A DNA stretch of 64,000 bases, taken from the NCBI GenBank assembly GCA_963693365.1, contig CAVNZM010000012.1, positions 2,914,001 through 2,978,000 on the forward strand, written 5' to 3'. The stretch is from Amoebidium appalachense (lineage: Eukaryota; Ichthyosporea). Shown in pieces: positions 45,642-57,737 of the stretch. Within the stretch, counting starts at the first letter, position 1, and each line of letters opens with the position of its first letter. Under the pieces are notes generated by a model. That model saw only the letters and a program-made list of their open reading frames with translations, was not told the DNA's origin and ran no database searches. The position numbers and the translations under genes are program-made.

Positions 45642-45986
45642 ATGTATCGTCACCTGCTAGCGTCCTTGGCGGTTCTTACATCCTTTACCCGCCATCCACG
45701 GGCAAGCCAGACTAGTGCCCCACCGGTGCTTACTACAGTGAACGTGCCGAGAGAAGACTTGCACTGCGAGAATGCAAAGTGAGTGGGTGGCCATGGGAGA
45801 ATGGGACACAGTGAGAATGGGGGAAGGGGGCACAGTCAGTACACTGTGGCAGGGGGAACAGAGGGGTGGGGCGCCGTGGGTAAGAGCCGGGAAGAAGGGG
45901 CGGGGGGGGGGGGGGGGGGAGGGGGGGGGGGGGGGGGGGGGTGAGAAGGGGGGGGGGGAGGGGGGGGATTCGAAGGTGGGGGAGAA

Positions 45987-46017
<31 letters not shown>

Positions 46018-46489
46018 CGGAGGAGAGGAGGCATCGATGGGTACTTTGGAAACCTGGAAACCAAATCAAAGATCACATCTATCGTACTATGGGCCGGGGA
46101 TCGTTGTGGGCCGGATCATGAGTAAGAGGCACAGGGAATAAATAGCTGAGGAAAAAGGCTCTGTTGAATGGTGATGCTGGTAGGACAGTATGTCACGCGT
46201 GTAGGTGGGTGTGAGGGGTAGATCTAGACTCTTCAGATAAACCTCGAATCTCAGGTAAAAACAATTGAAAGTGGGTGAATATTCGTATGCACAAACACTG
46301 TCATACTGATAAGTGCGAGCCCACACAACACTGTGTTATTATTGAACGTACCACCCACAAAACACATGTCCTCAACTCTGCTCTTTTCTTCTGCAGGTAC
46401 GATTTTGCCTTCGTGCTGGACAGCTCATCGTCCATTGGATACTCCCCGTGTGTGGGCCTGAGCTGCTGGAACCAAGGTATTGGCCATGG

Positions 46490-46566
<77 letters not shown>

Positions 46567-46820
46567 TGCGTGTGGGTTTGCGGGGTAAGGCATCGGAGAA
46601 GGACGGGAAGGGAGGGACAACGGAGAGGGGGGGGGGAGGGGGAGGGGGGCGGTGGTTTGTTTTTGTTCTTTGTGTGTTGGGGGGGGGAGGGGGGGGGAGG
46701 GGGGAAATTCTCCATTTTTGGGTTTACATACGACTATGTGTGCTTTACACGTGGGCTGTGCATGTGCTTCCCTCCCCCCCCCCCCCCCCCCCTCCGGGAC
46801 CCCCTCGCCCCCTCCCCCCT

Positions 46821-46856
<36 letters not shown>

Positions 46857-47935
46857 CCCCCCCCCCCCCCCCCTCCCCCCTTGGAGAGGGCTCTGCGAAG
46901 AACATTACGGGCTTTGCAAGCAGGAAGACTAATTTTCATTAAAAATAACCACAAAAAAAAAGGGGGGGGGGGGAAGGGGGGGGGGGGGGTCAGCACATAC
47001 TCATGTTCATGTACATGAACACTAAGACCCCTCAGTTGATCATTAGTAGGCATTGGAATTTTATCTGTCGGGCACTAACACTGTTCTGTAGGGGGTGTTT
47101 TTGAAAATCCGCCCAACATCAGATTCTAGCAACGAAGTTCACTGATTCTCTGAATATATCCACAGAGAAAGATTTTGTTCTTCAATTCCTATCCAATGAG
47201 AAGATCACAATCAGCAAAGAAAAGTCAAAAGCCTCAATCATCAGATTTGGCGTAAACTATTGGCCACTGTACGAAATCGATCTGTCGCTGAGCGATAGCA
47301 GATCTGGAGATTTGCGACAGATTAGAAAGGTTTTGGATAATCTCCCATTCGTGGGGGGTCTACGCCTACAAGCGTCGGCATTATAGCAGGAACCAATGAG
47401 CTTCTAGCATCCAACCGCCCGGACGCAGGCAAAATTATGGTTGTGATCACAGACGGGCAGAGTCACCCCATTTACAACCCCCTAGAGCCCGCAAGATTAG
47501 CGCGCGAAGCCGGAATTTCGATAATTTCAGTGGGTGTGCGCGATTATAACCTCACTGAGTTGCGTGGGATTGCTGGGAGGGATGATCGTGTGATCGAAGC
47601 AGAAGACTTTGAGCACCTGAACGATATGCTCGGCCAGCTACTGCATGTAATTTGCACGGTATCGGACCCTCCCCCCCCTCCCCCCCCCCAAAAAAAACCC
47701 CCTCTCGCCTTCCTTTCTCTATGTAAGATGTACGCTGTATTAGACCTCCCTCCCCTCCCCTTCCCTGTGTAGGTATTTCAGCTGTGTGCAGCAAAGCTTA
47801 GCCCAATTTCACGTTACCAAGGCAACGAGGTTTGGTCAGTCGATTTTTTTTTTGGGGGGGAGGGGGGAGGGGGGGGGGGTGGAGGGGGGGTGGGGGGGGG
47901 GGGGGGGGGGGGGGGAGGGGGGGGGGGGGGGGGGG

Positions 47936-47980
<45 letters not shown>

Positions 47981-48126
47981 AGAGGGAACACCGAGGGGAA
48001 GAGGGGGGGGGGGAGGGGGGGAGGGGGGAGACAAGAAAAATGTGAAAACAAGATGTATAGCCTTACCACAGTCTAAAGCAAACCCTTTTTGGCTAGCCCC
48101 TCTCCCCTTTCACACACACACACCGA

Positions 48127-48209
<83 letters not shown>

Positions 48210-49365
48210 CCCTTGGGGATCTTCCTCTCTCCCCCCCCCTCCTCCCCCCCCCCCTCCCCCCCCCCCCCCCCCCCCCGCCCCTCGCCCCCGCCTCCATCCC
48301 TCCCCCTCTGCATTTTCCCCATCCAACCAACCAACCCCAAACCATTCTGGGCCGGTTCCCTCTTTTAAAAAGAGTTCAGCCTGTTTTCTTTGCATCTTCA
48401 ATTCCTACCTCACGCTAATGTGTAATTCGCTCACAGACTGTGCCGCGCAATGGTGGGTGGAGTGAGTGGCAGGCCGGGGCATGCGACTGCAACAGTCACA
48501 GCAAGACCATGATTAGATACTGCAACAACCCGTATCCCAACGATGAAGGTGCGTAATTTTAGAACTACCGGCGGTATTTAGGCAACACGGATATTAGTAT
48601 GCCTATGTTCTGGCTCATTTCATCGTCTCCATCTGCTCTCTTATCTTTTTCTACCATTCCTCCTCCTCTCCTTTACTTCCTCAACCCCTTCCTTTTCCGA
48701 GCCCTCATCCAACCCACCCACCCCTTTCCACAAGGCGACCCCCTCCCCCCCTCCCCCCCTCCCCCCTCTCCCCTCCCCCCTCTCCCCTCCCCCCCCCCCC
48801 CCCCCAAAAAAAAAAAAAAAAAACCTCCCTTCATACCCCTCATTTTCTCCCTCTTTCCCTGCCACCCCACACCCTACACATGCACGCATGCAGAAATTCA
48901 CGGCAATCGATTTGTGAAATCGAACTTCTTCTTTTTCATATCCCCGCCTCCTCCTCCTCCTCACCCCCCCTGGGGGGCGCGCAAAAACAGGGGAGAAGAA
49001 AAAAAATGAAAAATGAAACACAAGACACCCCAAAAGAGCAGATCATACTAGTAATAACTTTATTTTTATATTCCGTGCCTGCCACTTTTTTTCAAAAACC
49101 CCCATTACTAAAATTACTCTACTCAAACACCACAGGCAAGCCCTGCGAGCAGACACCCCCCGGCATCTTCACTCACCAGTCAATCAACGGAACGGACACA
49201 CAGACACACATTCTGACTGTCCCCTGCCTACCCAACGAGTGCCCAGTATGCAACCCCCCCAACCCAACCCCCCCCCCCCCCCCATCCACTTGCCCCGCTC
49301 CCCCCCCCCCCCTCCCCCTCCCCCCCCCCCCGGTGCCATTGCCTTTCCCTTCCCTGTAACTGGCC

Positions 49366-49399
<34 letters not shown>

Positions 49400-49535
49400 C
49401 CTCCACCATCCTCCCCTCCCCAAAGAAAAAAAAAGAGAACCCGTGAATCCTCACACCCATTCACATTCACACATGCCCTCCCCCCCTCTTCCTCCCGCCT
49501 CCCCCCCCCCCCCCCCCCCCCCTTCCCCCCCTCTC

Positions 49536-49568
<33 letters not shown>

Positions 49569-50654
49569 ACCCATCACCGCTGCCAGCCCCCACATCCCCC
49601 TTTCAGGCTCTCTGAGTGTTAGCAATGCTTTCATATATGATTCTCAATCTGTTCCCACCTCTGTTATCTGTAAAATTCAATCCCCTGCTCTATTTTCTCC
49701 AAGTATCCCCTCCGTTTTCTCCCTTCTCCCCTGTCCCTTCCCCTCCCCTTTTTCCCCCCATCCCCACCCCTTCCTCCCCACCCATTCTCTCCCTCTCTAA
49801 GGGGCGGCTTCATTGTGGATCCACCCCACCCCTCACCCTTTTTAGAATTTTCTTGCATGCGGAATCTGACGGTTTTCTTTCCACAGACTACCACTACAAC
49901 GACGACGACCACCGCCACCACCACCACCACCACCACCACCACCACCACCACAACAACAACAACCCCGCCTCCCACCACCGTCACCACCACCACCACCACT
50001 ACTTCCACCACCACCCCTCCTCCCACCACCACCACCACCATCACCACCACCACCCCTATTCCCACCACCACCACCACCACCACCACCACCACCACCACCA
50101 CCACTACCACCCTTCCTCCCACCACCACCACCACCACGACCACCACCACCACCACCACCACCACCACCACCACCACAACAACAACAACAACAACAACAAC
50201 AACCCCGCGTCCCACCAACGTCACCACCACCACCACCACTACCACCACCACCACCCCTATTCCCACCACCACCACCACCACCACCACCCCTCCTCCCACC
50301 ACCACCCTTCCTCCCACCACCGCCATTCCCGTTGAGCCCACACACACCTATGACCCCGAGTCTATTCTCCCCGAACCAACAACCACTACCGGCCCGGCTG
50401 CCCCTATAGCTACAACAACCCAATCGTCAGAGGAAGTCAAGGCAGAAACAAAATCCCAAAACAAAAGCGTTCTTATTGGGGGTGTGGTGGGAGGTGTTTT
50501 GGGCACGGTTGTTCTAGTAGGTTCTGTTGGTGGATATATGATGTACCGTCATAGGTTGAATGCGGCCGGTGCAAATGATTTTGAGTTTGAGCAGGATATG
50601 GGTAGCGAGGTGGGGTTGGGCAGTGCGGGGTTGAGCACGGTAAGCATCAATTAG
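45642..50654 (+). CDS. TRAP-like adhesin: vWA + TSP1 + Thr-rich stalk + TM + acidic tail, 6 exons
   Basis: Exons 45642-45778, 46397-46476, 47166-47658, 48437-48548, 49136-49245 and 49887-50654. Phases agree, and with one base missing from a G run at 47353-47358 the total would be 1701 nt (566 aa); as given, the frame breaks there. In order: signal peptide (about 1-20); vWA domain (46-236) with metal-site motif DSSSSIG and VVITDGQ; TSP1-like repeat (238-300) with NGGWSEW, RYC and KPCEQ; Thr/Pro stalk (312-460) of ACC-type codon repeats, likely O-glycosylated; Gly-rich transmembrane helix (505-528, IGGVVGGVLG); 38-residue tail with DFEFEQD. This order matches apicomplexan TRAP/MIC2 proteins, which link surface ligands to the motility motor. 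That role here is inference. The terminal Trp typical of TRAP is missing; the tail ends TVSIN. Confidence 0.8.
46495..46570. repeat. (TG)n in intron 2 of the adhesin gene
   Basis: About 27 TG units followed by six GTGC units. Confidence 0.9.
47855..48205. repeat. T9-G runs and (CA)n in intron 3 of the adhesin gene
   Basis: T run then G-rich sequence to 47979, then CA repeats at 48130-48205, followed by C-rich sequence to 48290. Another C15-A18 tract is at 48790-48823. Confidence 0.9.
49887..50340 (+). repeat. Coding (ACC)n trinucleotide repeat
   Basis: ACC/CAC repeats encode Thr with periodic PPPTT or PIPTT inserts. Two long blocks share the same (CAACAA)n then CCCGC then (CCA)n order, pointing to internal duplication. 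The repeat stays in frame throughout, consistent with selection on the stalk. Confidence 0.9.
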
Positions 50655-51345
50655 TGCTGTATGAATAGATTTTACATAGGATTAAAATCTATCTCTTGAA
50701 AATGATTGGTAGATCCATATTGCTTGCCCAGAGCCCGTGAGACTGATAAAATTTTAGGTGCGAGCCTAGAGCCCGTGAGACTGATAAAATTTTAGGTGCG
50801 AGATTGTATCTCGCTACTGTATTGGGTACCTAATGCAAAACGTATCCCACCCCCTAAAAAAGCATAAGTTTCAAAAATCGTTTTGATTGCATTCAGAGTT
50901 TGTCGTCTAAATGGGCTTGCACCTTCATTTTGCCTCTTACCCAAACGGATTCCCCGTGCATTGATGTGTATTTTCTGTTATTTACATCCATCGAATATCA
51001 TAACTATACAAAATGAACATAGCTGCATGTCCCAACGTCCCAAGGGTTGTATTGAAAGTTGGGCACACGAAACGTGTCTTGTGTTTGAACAAGAAAGAAG
51101 ACATTCAATTTGGGCTAGTATACAACAGGAATCCCTCACTCAATGTTACGAATGAGACCTACAAAACAAATAAACTTTTCAATAATAACAACAACTTGGC
51201 AACAATAATAACTATTATTGAATTATAAAAATAACAATAACAGCAATAACAATAACAACAAAAACTACAATAATAATAAGTTTAAAAGTCCGAGACCGTT
51301 CCGCAAATCTCAGTTTTAAGTGCTGCCAACATAAATTCAGCAATT
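50655..51345. repeat. 3' intergenic region with 38-bp tandem duplication (50730-50802)
   Basis: AGAGCCCGTGAGACTG followed by ATAAAATTTTAGGTGCGAG occurs twice, offset 38 bp. 51175-51280 is rich in AAT/AAC repeats. The region separates two convergent genes. No gene seen. Confidence 0.8.
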
Positions 51346-52860
51346 TCATTGGTTGCTCCTTTGTTCCTGCTGCTCTTCATGCGTGAGCCTCTCAAACACC
51401 GCCAGTTGCTCCGCCTTAATCGTCTCCAAATCATCCGCCGAATATTTCGGCACCCACACACTCGTTAAGGCGCCCACAGCCATCACACCCGCACACACAA
51501 AAAGTACTGTGCGCACACTAGTTGCCGCCATAAGAGGTGGGAACGCATACCCCGCAATTCCTGCACCGATTTTTCCGGAAGCCGCAGCGAAACCGTGGCA
51601 TGTAGACTTAACCTGCGTAGGAAAATACTCTCCAGGGATAACATATGTCGTTGTATTCGGGCCGAAATTACTGAAGAAATATGTCAACCCGTAGAGAATA
51701 ATAAACAGGGCAGGAATTTCTTGCAGCTGCGCGAACGCAGATGCGAGAATCACATAAAGGACTGTAAGGATGGTAAAACCCATGAGCTGAATGTTCCACC
51801 GACCAATCATATCCAAGAGGGCCACAGATACCCAATAGCCGGGTATGGCCATAAGCACCACATAGAGGGAGTTGAGGGCTTGATCTTCGACGGATGAACC
51901 AAGACCCATGGCTCTGTGGGCAGGGGAAAACGGTGTTAGTTGGTTCAACATCAGATAGGGCAGGGGGTGGAGAAAGAGTAAACGGGGCGAGGTGCGGGCA
52001 GGGGAGGGGGTAAGTGGTGTAAGTCTTTTTTTCTTTTTTTTTTGGGGGGGGGGGGAGGGGGAGTGGGGATGATGGAACCTAAAGGAATAAGAGGGTTTGG
52101 GTCGTAGGGTAAGAGAGAGGGGGGGGGGGGGGGGGAGGGAGGGGGGAGATAATAGAACTTAAGTGACCGGTAAGCAACGTTTTTGGGGTCTCAATGAAAA
52201 TGGGTGGGGAGGGGACACTTACGCAGTGATGTAGGTGCTGAACAGTCCATTGCCATAAAAGGCAACATCCAATAGGAACCAGGCAGCCGCAGTACCCACC
52301 ATAGGCCTCCACCACACCTTAACCGCAGCCTTAACATTTGCCCAATGGCTCACCCTCTCTTTCTTTGCCTCTTTAAAGTCTTCCGTTTCGTGCATTTTGG
52401 CGCGGAACCAGAAGATAGCAAGTGGTGGGACGGCGCCAAAAGCAAGACAGAAGCGCCATGTGAACTCATAACTGCAGCCGGCAAAGAGGAGAATGGTCAC
52501 AAGACCTGTGGCTAGAAGCTGACCGAAACCCTGTGGGAATGGGAGGGGAAAAGGGATCAAGTGTGAGGGATGGCAGGATGGGGGGAGGGGGGAAGGAGTG
52601 GCGGGGGGAGGGGGGGGGGGGGGGGGAGGGGGGGGCTAGGGGGAAGGAAGGCTAGCACACAGCCACATGTTCACTACACGGCAATAAAATTTGACGTTTA
52701 GGAGAAAGGGGACTACGTTCTTGGAGGAAAAAAAAGGGGGGGGTGCATGCTCTTCTAACGTTTTGTTGCGATTTAAAAGCTAAAGAGGTGTGTATAGAGA
52801 AAAAAAGGAAAGTACGACATGGAACTTATCCCAGCTAGGGTCCGAGGGGGGGGGGGGGGG

Positions 52861-52898
<38 letters not shown>

Positions 52899-53886
52899 GA
52901 GCGCTGTTAGCACTCACCTGCATAGCAAACACAGCGGCCATAACTTTTCCTCTGATCATTGGCCCAGATGCCTCGGCAGCAATGGTGGCAGCTAGGGGGT
53001 ACTCTCCCCCCACACCCAACCCAAGAATAAACCGCCAAAAGGCAAGCTGCTGATATATTCCAAAAGTTTCGTTGTCAAATACGCACGCAGACCCGATTCC
53101 TCCTACTGCGATCAATATGAGCGTTGCGACAAAAATCACTTTACGCCCAATGTAATCGGCAAATCCTCCAAAGATGATTTGACCGCACACGGCACCCCAT
53201 AGGGCTGTTGATGCCACGGCTGATTTGTCGGCAGATGTTTGGGGGTAGAGGGTCTTCATGATGTTAAGTACGTTGTTGATCACAAAGAGGTCGTAGCTGT
53301 TAGAAAGTGGGGTTAGGCTCCTATGGTACACTTCAAATAGTCTGCCTTTGCATGGGATATTTTTGTTTCACATCGACGTCTGTGTCGGTTTCCCTATTAT
53401 TACATTCCCCAAGGGCAATATTATGCATCGGATTGGGCTGTTGGGCCAGTTTCTTTAGTTAATCATCCCTCCTTCCCTATTTTCTCCCTTCCTCCCTTTT
53501 TCTCCTTTCTTTATTTCTTTTTTCAGTTTTTTTTGTTTGTATGTTTTTGTTTTTTGTGTGTTATGTTGGGGGAGGGGGGAGGTGGAAGGGGCGGGTTTCG
53601 GGGAGTGGCCCCGGAAAGGACGGGAGGGGAGGGAGGGAGAAGGGGGAACAGAAATGGAGACTTACGCGTCAGCCAGAAATCCCGTGCCCACAACCACGAT
53701 CTGGCCCAGCATTTTCTTGTTGAAAATGTCCGCACAGCCACGGCCATTTCCAGCCCCACCGTCCTGGGCATCGGCAAGGGCGGAGAGTGCACCCTCGTCC
53801 GTTTCAGCGTCAAACATGGTGTCATCTTTAACAAATTTGGACGGTGGGGCCTCTGGAAGGCCGCCGTTGTTGATGGTAATTGACAT
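51346..53886 (-). CDS. PHO84-like phosphate:H+ symporter (MFS, PHS family), 4 exons
   Basis: Exons 53666-53886, 52918-53296, 52223-52530 and 51346-51913 join in phase to 1476 nt (491 aa). PHS-family carriers import inorganic phosphate with protons at the plasma membrane. Seen: MFS motif GGFADYIGRK (about 117-125); the PHS-type stretch GVGGEYPLAATIAAE (168-182), close to the GGDYPLSATI form of fungal and plant members; and in the C-terminal half PNTTTYVIPGEYFPTQV, then STCHGFAAASGKIGAGI, typical of the family. The N terminus is hydrophilic and acidic (about 1-55), the C-terminal tail is Glu/Gln-rich. Length fits the family (about 500-590 aa). The ATG at 53886 is the first in frame, about 340 nt downstream of a TATA box, leaving a long 5' leader. 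Confidence 0.93.
52605..52900. repeat. G-rich tracts in intron 2 of the phosphate transporter gene
   Basis: G-rich runs at 52600-52632 and 52848-52895 on the plus strand. Confidence 0.85.
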
Positions 53887-54223
53887 GGTGGCGTGTTAGA
53901 TTAACACAGGGGGAAATGGAGGCAGTTTTTTTCTTGCTCGGTCGTTTTTTGGGAAGGAAGTTGTGCCAGGTCACAAGGGTTCTCACGTCACACGTTCTCT
54001 TTCTTGTAGAATTCCGTGATGGTTGTTGTGCTGAACAAAGGAAGAAAAGCAATCGCAGAATGGTAAAAAATATATTGAGAGGCTGCGTGTGCGTTGCGGG
54101 GCTCAAATCAAATACAAGCCCTTTCGAATTCGCTTTGTGTGCACGTTGCCTCTAAGCTTTTCTTCGTTTTGTCCGGCTTTTGAGGGGATGTTTTCTGACT
54201 GATGTGTTCCCATGAGACGGCTC

Positions 54224-54264
54224 TTTATATAGTGGCACGATCTTGATTGCTGAGAGATGATTGG
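54224..54264 (-). promoter_or_regulatory. TATA and CCAAT promoter of the phosphate transporter gene
   Basis: On the gene strand CCAATCATC (complement of ATTGG at 54260-54264) precedes CTATATAAAGAG, with TATATAAA at 54224-54231. Confidence 0.6.
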
Positions 54265-55200
54265 ACACAGGCTGAGCCGTGTATCCCCTATGATTGCTCC
54301 AAAAGCCATTCTTTCAATATTTTGGAAAATTTGCCTTCATAAATATATTTTTACTTGAGAAGATTGGTTTCTAAGGGGGTTCTACACTCTAGCTTGTCCT
54401 TTTACTGATAAACCACTGGCTGCCGTGACGTCACAGTAATCCGCTGTGACTTGTTCATAACAAACAATCGCCAAAAAGGAACAAAATACAATAAACGCCC
54501 TACTCCAATATAAAAATAAATTCATCTGTTCTCACCAATCATTTCGTTTATTAATCCACACACACGCATTTATCATTTGGCTTTTTTTTGAACTGTTCAA
54601 AGCCTCATGACGTATTTACATTCCCGCCCCGATGATACCGGGCCATGCACGCACCAATCATCTTTCAGCACATGTTTGCGCCAAGGGCCCAACCAAAACA
54701 ATCCCCAGCGCAACGTGGTGAACGCTGCAGCTGAGTTCTTTCTCGCAAGCTGGAGGTTGTCCCACGTACAAAGTTAATGCACTCATGTAGTCACATGCAC
54801 ATGCTTGTCATCTAAGTAACTGACCTATGTAGGTGTAGCAACTAACTACTGAGAGTTGTGTTCCTTTCTCTTCACCTTGATATCTGACCGTATCAGTTGT
54901 GTGTATGTATATGCATCACCAACGTTGCTCCCTGCGCCGAAGCCTTCTATATCATATCCTCCGAGTGAGTCTACCATCAGCGTAGTAGTAAAGACCGAAT
55001 ACGGTCATCGGCCTCACATATGCACATAGTGACTTACCAGAATTCGAAGTGGTTCCCCAGCCCTCAGCCACATGTGTATATTGCTTGCTGTGCTTGGAAA
55101 AGGCCACAAAAAGTGTGTTGAGTGGGGACAGAGCACGACCGTGTCCCAAGACTCTTGGTTCGAAACCTTGTTACACTTTATTATCGGGAAACGGAGGTGA
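54265..55200. other. Intergenic, nothing recognised
   Basis: Repeat-poor sequence. A GGTTCGAAACC box-B-like motif at about 55158-55168 is discussed under rejected items. Confidence 0.5.
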
Positions 55201-55219
55201 CATTATCATAGGCAGACGG

Positions 55220-55376
55220 TGGGGGAGAGGGGGGGGGGGGGGGGGGGGTCGGGGGGGGGGGGGGGGGGGGGGGAGGGAGGGAGGAGGGGGGAGGGGGGCC
55301 GGGGGGGTGATGGTGTGATTAACATCAAAGCCGGAGCTCGAGCCCCCTGCCCCCTGCACACACACACACACACACA

Positions 55377-55430
<54 letters not shown>

Positions 55431-55632
55431 CCCCGATCTATCTCTATCCATCTCTCTCTCTCCTTCCTTCTCCCCCCCTCCCTCTCTCTCCCTCCCCCTC
55501 TCTCTCCTCTCCCTCCCTCTCTCCCTCTCTTTCTCTCCCCCCCCCCCCCCCCCTCTCTCTCTCTCTCCCTCCCTCCCTCCCTCCCTCCCTCCCTCTCCAC
55601 CCCCGTTCTCTCTCTCTCTCTCTCTCTCCCTC

Positions 55633-55710
<78 letters not shown>

Positions 55711-55735
55711 GGGGGAGAGGGGGAGGGGGGGAGGA
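55220..55735. repeat. G-rich tract and about 330 nt (CT)n polypyrimidine tract
   Basis: G-rich 55220-55310, CA units, then almost pure CT/CCCT sequence from 55379 to 55706, ending in G-rich sequence. Long Ser/Leu/Pro- and Arg/Glu-rich frames here are repeat artefacts. Confidence 0.95.
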
Positions 55736-55777
55736 GTGGAGGAGATGATATCGAGGCTGGGGACTCCCCAACCTCGA

Positions 55778-56124
55778 TATAATGAAATAATAAAGAAAAC
55801 AGGAGCAAGGGTGGGGTGGGGTGGGGGGGGAAGCAGGGGAGAGGGGGGCCCGGGAAGGAGGGGGGAGGGAGGGGGGGGGGGGGGGGGGGTGGAGGCTTTG
55901 GGACCTCCAGGTGCACAACGTTTTCTGCACAACTTGAAAAAGTTGTGAAAAAAGTTTCTTGGATTTGTAGGCAAGTCAAAGAAATTCATTGTGCACACGT
56001 GTTAACGTGCTAAGAGTCAAGTCAGAAAAAGTGTATAATGAAATAATAAAGAAAACAGGAACAAGGGTGGGGTGGGGTGAGGGGGGAAGCAGGGGAGAGG
56101 GGGGCCCGGGAAGGAGGGGGGGGG

Positions 56125-56159
<35 letters not shown>

Positions 56160-56298
56160 CTTTGGGACCTCCAGGTGCACAACGTTTTCTGCACAACTTG
56201 AAAAAGTTGTGAAAAAAGTTTCTTGGATTTGTAGGCAAGTCAAAGAAATTCATCGTGCACACGTGTTAACGTGCTAAAAGTCAAGTCAGAAAAAGTGT
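55778..56298. repeat. Tandem duplication of a 256-265 bp unit
   Basis: Copy 1 is 55778-56033, copy 2 is 56034-56298. They differ by a few substitutions and by G-run length. Each contains TTTGGGACCTCCAGGTGC and the hairpin CACAACTT-GAAA-AAGTTGTG. Confidence 0.9.
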
Positions 56299-56361
56299 CT
56301 GCGTCACTAACAGTTTGGTTGCGAGTGTACATCGAAAGTTCATGCATCCCTGCCAGCGAAC

Positions 56362-56715
56362 ATGTGTGTGTGTGTACATTATGTCACCGTTGCCGGTGTG
56401 TGGGTGTTTTTTTTTTTGTGTGTGTGTGTGTGTGTGTGTTGTGTGTATGTGTGTGTGTGTGTTGTGTGTGTGTGTGCGTGTATGTGTGTGTGTGTGCCAT
56501 GTGACTGCGCGTGTGTGTGTGTGTGTGTGTGGTTCGTGTGTGTGCGTGTGCATGTGTGCGTGTGTGTGTATGTGTGTGAGTGTGAGTGTGAATGTGAGTG
56601 CGAGTGTGTGTATGGATGTGTATGCGTTTTTGTTTGTGTGTGCGTAGGGGGGGGGGGGGGGGGGGTACGTTTGTGTGTGTGTGTGCGTGCGTGTGCGTGT
56701 GTGTGGTGTGACAGT
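56362..56715. repeat. Imperfect (TG)n region
   Basis: About 350 nt of TG repeat with many interruptions and one G run (56647-56666). Intergenic. Confidence 0.85.
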
Positions 56716-57462
56716 GTGCACTTCGACATAACCCAATACTGACCCACACTGTATCTCAACACGAACATACCAAGTTGAATCCGATAGCAGAGAAAATGAC
56801 CAACTCTAAACAAAACCCATCAGAAACTTAAATAACAAATCAAAAACCTCTGCCCAAAAACTAAAACAGTTAATTTACGTGCACATTCACTGCAAGCGCA
56901 TCATCGTCTATATAACGAATTTTCGAAATCCCACGTGCTGTGCTTACTACGTTTTTCCAGCCCTATTGTGCACAACACATCTCAATAATGTAACCGGATG
57001 TGGTTCGAAATCGGGCCATGTACATGCATCTATACATGTTTTAGGCCTGGCACTGGCGTAAGCACAAAGTTTAAATTCATTGTCGTCATATGCATCATGT
57101 AGCTATTTTCTATATGCACAGCAACATGGTGTCATGTAGCGCATGGCCAGCCGCATGTATACAAACCCCCCTCCCCCCCCCTCCCCGCGTCCCCCTCCCC
57201 CCCCCCTCCCCCCCCAAAAATAAAATAAAATAAAAAATCCCCCTGACGATCCGAACCGTAGTCCGTGGGCAGCGCCTTTTCTCAGACCGGCGGCTTACAT
57301 TATGGTTGTTGTGGTGTGTGGTTGTGCAGGTGGTGGCTATTTCTGGGGTCGACAGGGAAGTCTTTTTTGGTCACGTGAGTGTGTGGGCGGGGAAACATGA
57401 ATGATTAATCATAGGATGAACTATCAAACACACGGAGATCATCCCGGCATACAGATGTCATG
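56716..57462. other. Intergenic, no supported gene
   Basis: Ordinary sequence with a C-rich stretch at 57167-57215 followed by A/T-rich AAATAAAATA. The segment 57240-57300 has a faint tRNA-like look on the minus strand but does not fold well. Confidence 0.45.
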
Positions 57463-57464
57463 AA

Positions 57465-57524
<60 letters not shown>

Positions 57525-57602
57525 ATGTGCGTATGCGTGTGTGTGCGGGCACGCGCGCACCCGTGCTCGCACCGTGCGCACGCACGTGCGTGTGCAGGTG
57601 GC

Positions 57603-57666
<64 letters not shown>

Positions 57667-57710
57667 GTGCGTGTTTTCGTGTGTGTGTGTGTATGGGTCC
57701 ATGCGTGTGT
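57463..57710. repeat. (TG)n with CG-rich centre
   Basis: TG tract 57465-57523, a GC-rich spacer, and a second TG tract 57604-57664, just beyond the 3' end of the gene at 57738. Confidence 0.9.
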
Positions 57711-57737
57711 GCATGCACATCGTAGTGCACATCGTAT

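Noticed and set aside
55105-55185. tRNA-like segment with GGTTCGAAACC
   Set aside because: Good B box, but the acceptor stem has mismatches and the D arm is poor.
57235-57300. tRNA-like segment on the minus strand (AAGGCGCTGCCC, GGTTCGGATC, then T run)
   Set aside because: A- and B-box-like words are present but the acceptor and anticodon stems do not pair; at most a decayed tRNA-derived repeat.
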